DNA of 6,004 nt from an uncultured archaeon (GTDB taxonomy: Archaea; Halobacteriota; Methanosarcinia; Methanosarcinales; Methanoperedenaceae): positions 1 through 6,004 of the forward strand of contig CABMIA010000030.1 in NCBI GenBank assembly GCA_902386085.1. The letters are read 5' to 3'. The notes beneath the pieces are model-generated. The model saw nothing but the letters and a program-made list of their open reading frames with translations, was not told the origin of the DNA and did no database searches. Below, one piece after another: positions 5,745 to 6,004 of this stretch (within the stretch, counting starts at the first letter, position 1; every line of letters starts with the position of its first letter). Position numbers and translations under genes: made by a program.

Positions 5745-6004
5745 ACGAATTTAACGCCAAGGTCAGATAGCTTGTTCCTGATTGCAATATTGATAAGGAA
5801 CGGGGTAAGGGATTCAGACATGTATGAATACGTGAGCCCTCCGCCATCAAGGGGATGGAGATCCTTTATCTCCCGTGTCAAATCCATAACTGTCCTTTTT
5901 GCACTCTCATCATCGCTGCATACGACAACATCATAATCAAGAATAAGATTCGGATTTGCAAGTTTCTTTGCAGAGACGTTATGATATGCAGACACGACCT
6001 TAAC
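5741..6004 (-). CDS. npdG: F420H2:NADP+ oxidoreductase, C-terminal part (5' end beyond window)
   Basis: The last 87 residues of a gene whose start lies past the right edge; the frame is open to base 6004 (VKVVSAYHNVSA...). The segment has KVVSAYHN, a DYDVVVCSDDE strand-turn, HPLDGGGL and ESLTPFLIN near the end, closing with LGVKFV, a pattern matching archaeal Fno/NpdG proteins that transfer hydride between reduced coenzyme F420 and NADP+. The N-terminal Rossmann NADP-binding motif would be in the missing part. The stop TGA (5741-5743) overlaps the ATG of the downstream glycosylase gene by four bases, so both are on one transcript. Its presence supports an F420-using archaeon. A related F420-binding NAD(P) protein of other specificity cannot be fully excluded. 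Confidence 0.85.
   Translation of the reverse strand, partial: VKVVSAYHNVSAKKLANPNLILDYDVVVCSDDESAKRTVMDLTREIKDLHPLDGGGLTYSYMSESLTPFLINIAIRNKLSDLGVKFV

Noticed and set aside
5394..5936. Plus-strand 180-codon frame opposite the glycosylase and npdG
   Set aside because: Long, but antisense to two genes with clear catalytic motifs and crossing their junction; no start signal or domain.

Overview
The window looks like chromosomal DNA from a euryarchaeon, most likely a methanogen or methanotroph relative. The evidence is a stand-alone GMP synthase PP-loop subunit (the split archaeal arrangement), the C-terminal part of an F420-dependent NADP reductase (NpdG/Fno), a COG2100-type radical SAM protein, and several genes with a TATA-like AT box 27-32 bases before the start codon and no Shine-Dalgarno, as in leaderless archaeal transcription. 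A more exact lineage (for example Methanosarcinales/ANME-2) is only a guess.

Layout, left to right. Bases 2-100 hold what may be the 3' end of a plus-strand membrane protein cut by the window edge. It converges on guaAb (minus, 114-1028). An 81-base divergent promoter region separates guaAb from a soluble ABC ATPase of the ModF/YlmA type (plus, 1110-1910). That gene converges, with a 16-base gap, on a 60-residue one-helix membrane protein (minus, 1927-2109). From there to the right edge everything is on the minus strand. Read in the direction of transcription the order is: npdG (5' end beyond the window), an endonuclease III/MagIII-like DNA glycosylase joined to it by an ATGA overlap, a 137-base regulatory region full of palindromes, a two-gene AbiE-like toxin-antitoxin module (4965 to 3210), the radical SAM gene, and the small membrane protein.

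The most interesting part is 3210-5056. A regulator carries an N-terminal PD-(D/E)xK nuclease-like domain, a winged helix and an AbiEi-like C-terminal region. It overlaps by 14 bases a nucleotidyltransferase with the GG-W...DxD...D signature of AbiEii/MNT-type enzymes. Upstream lie an 18-base perfect palindrome between the likely TATA box and the start codon, a 17-base direct repeat in two copies 43 bases apart, and a separate 8-base inverted repeat. This is the layout of an autorepressed type IV toxin-antitoxin or phage-defence unit with an unusual nuclease-like fusion on the antitoxin side. The remaining genes look like core metabolism or DNA repair. No CRISPR array, RNA gene, transposase or integrase was seen.
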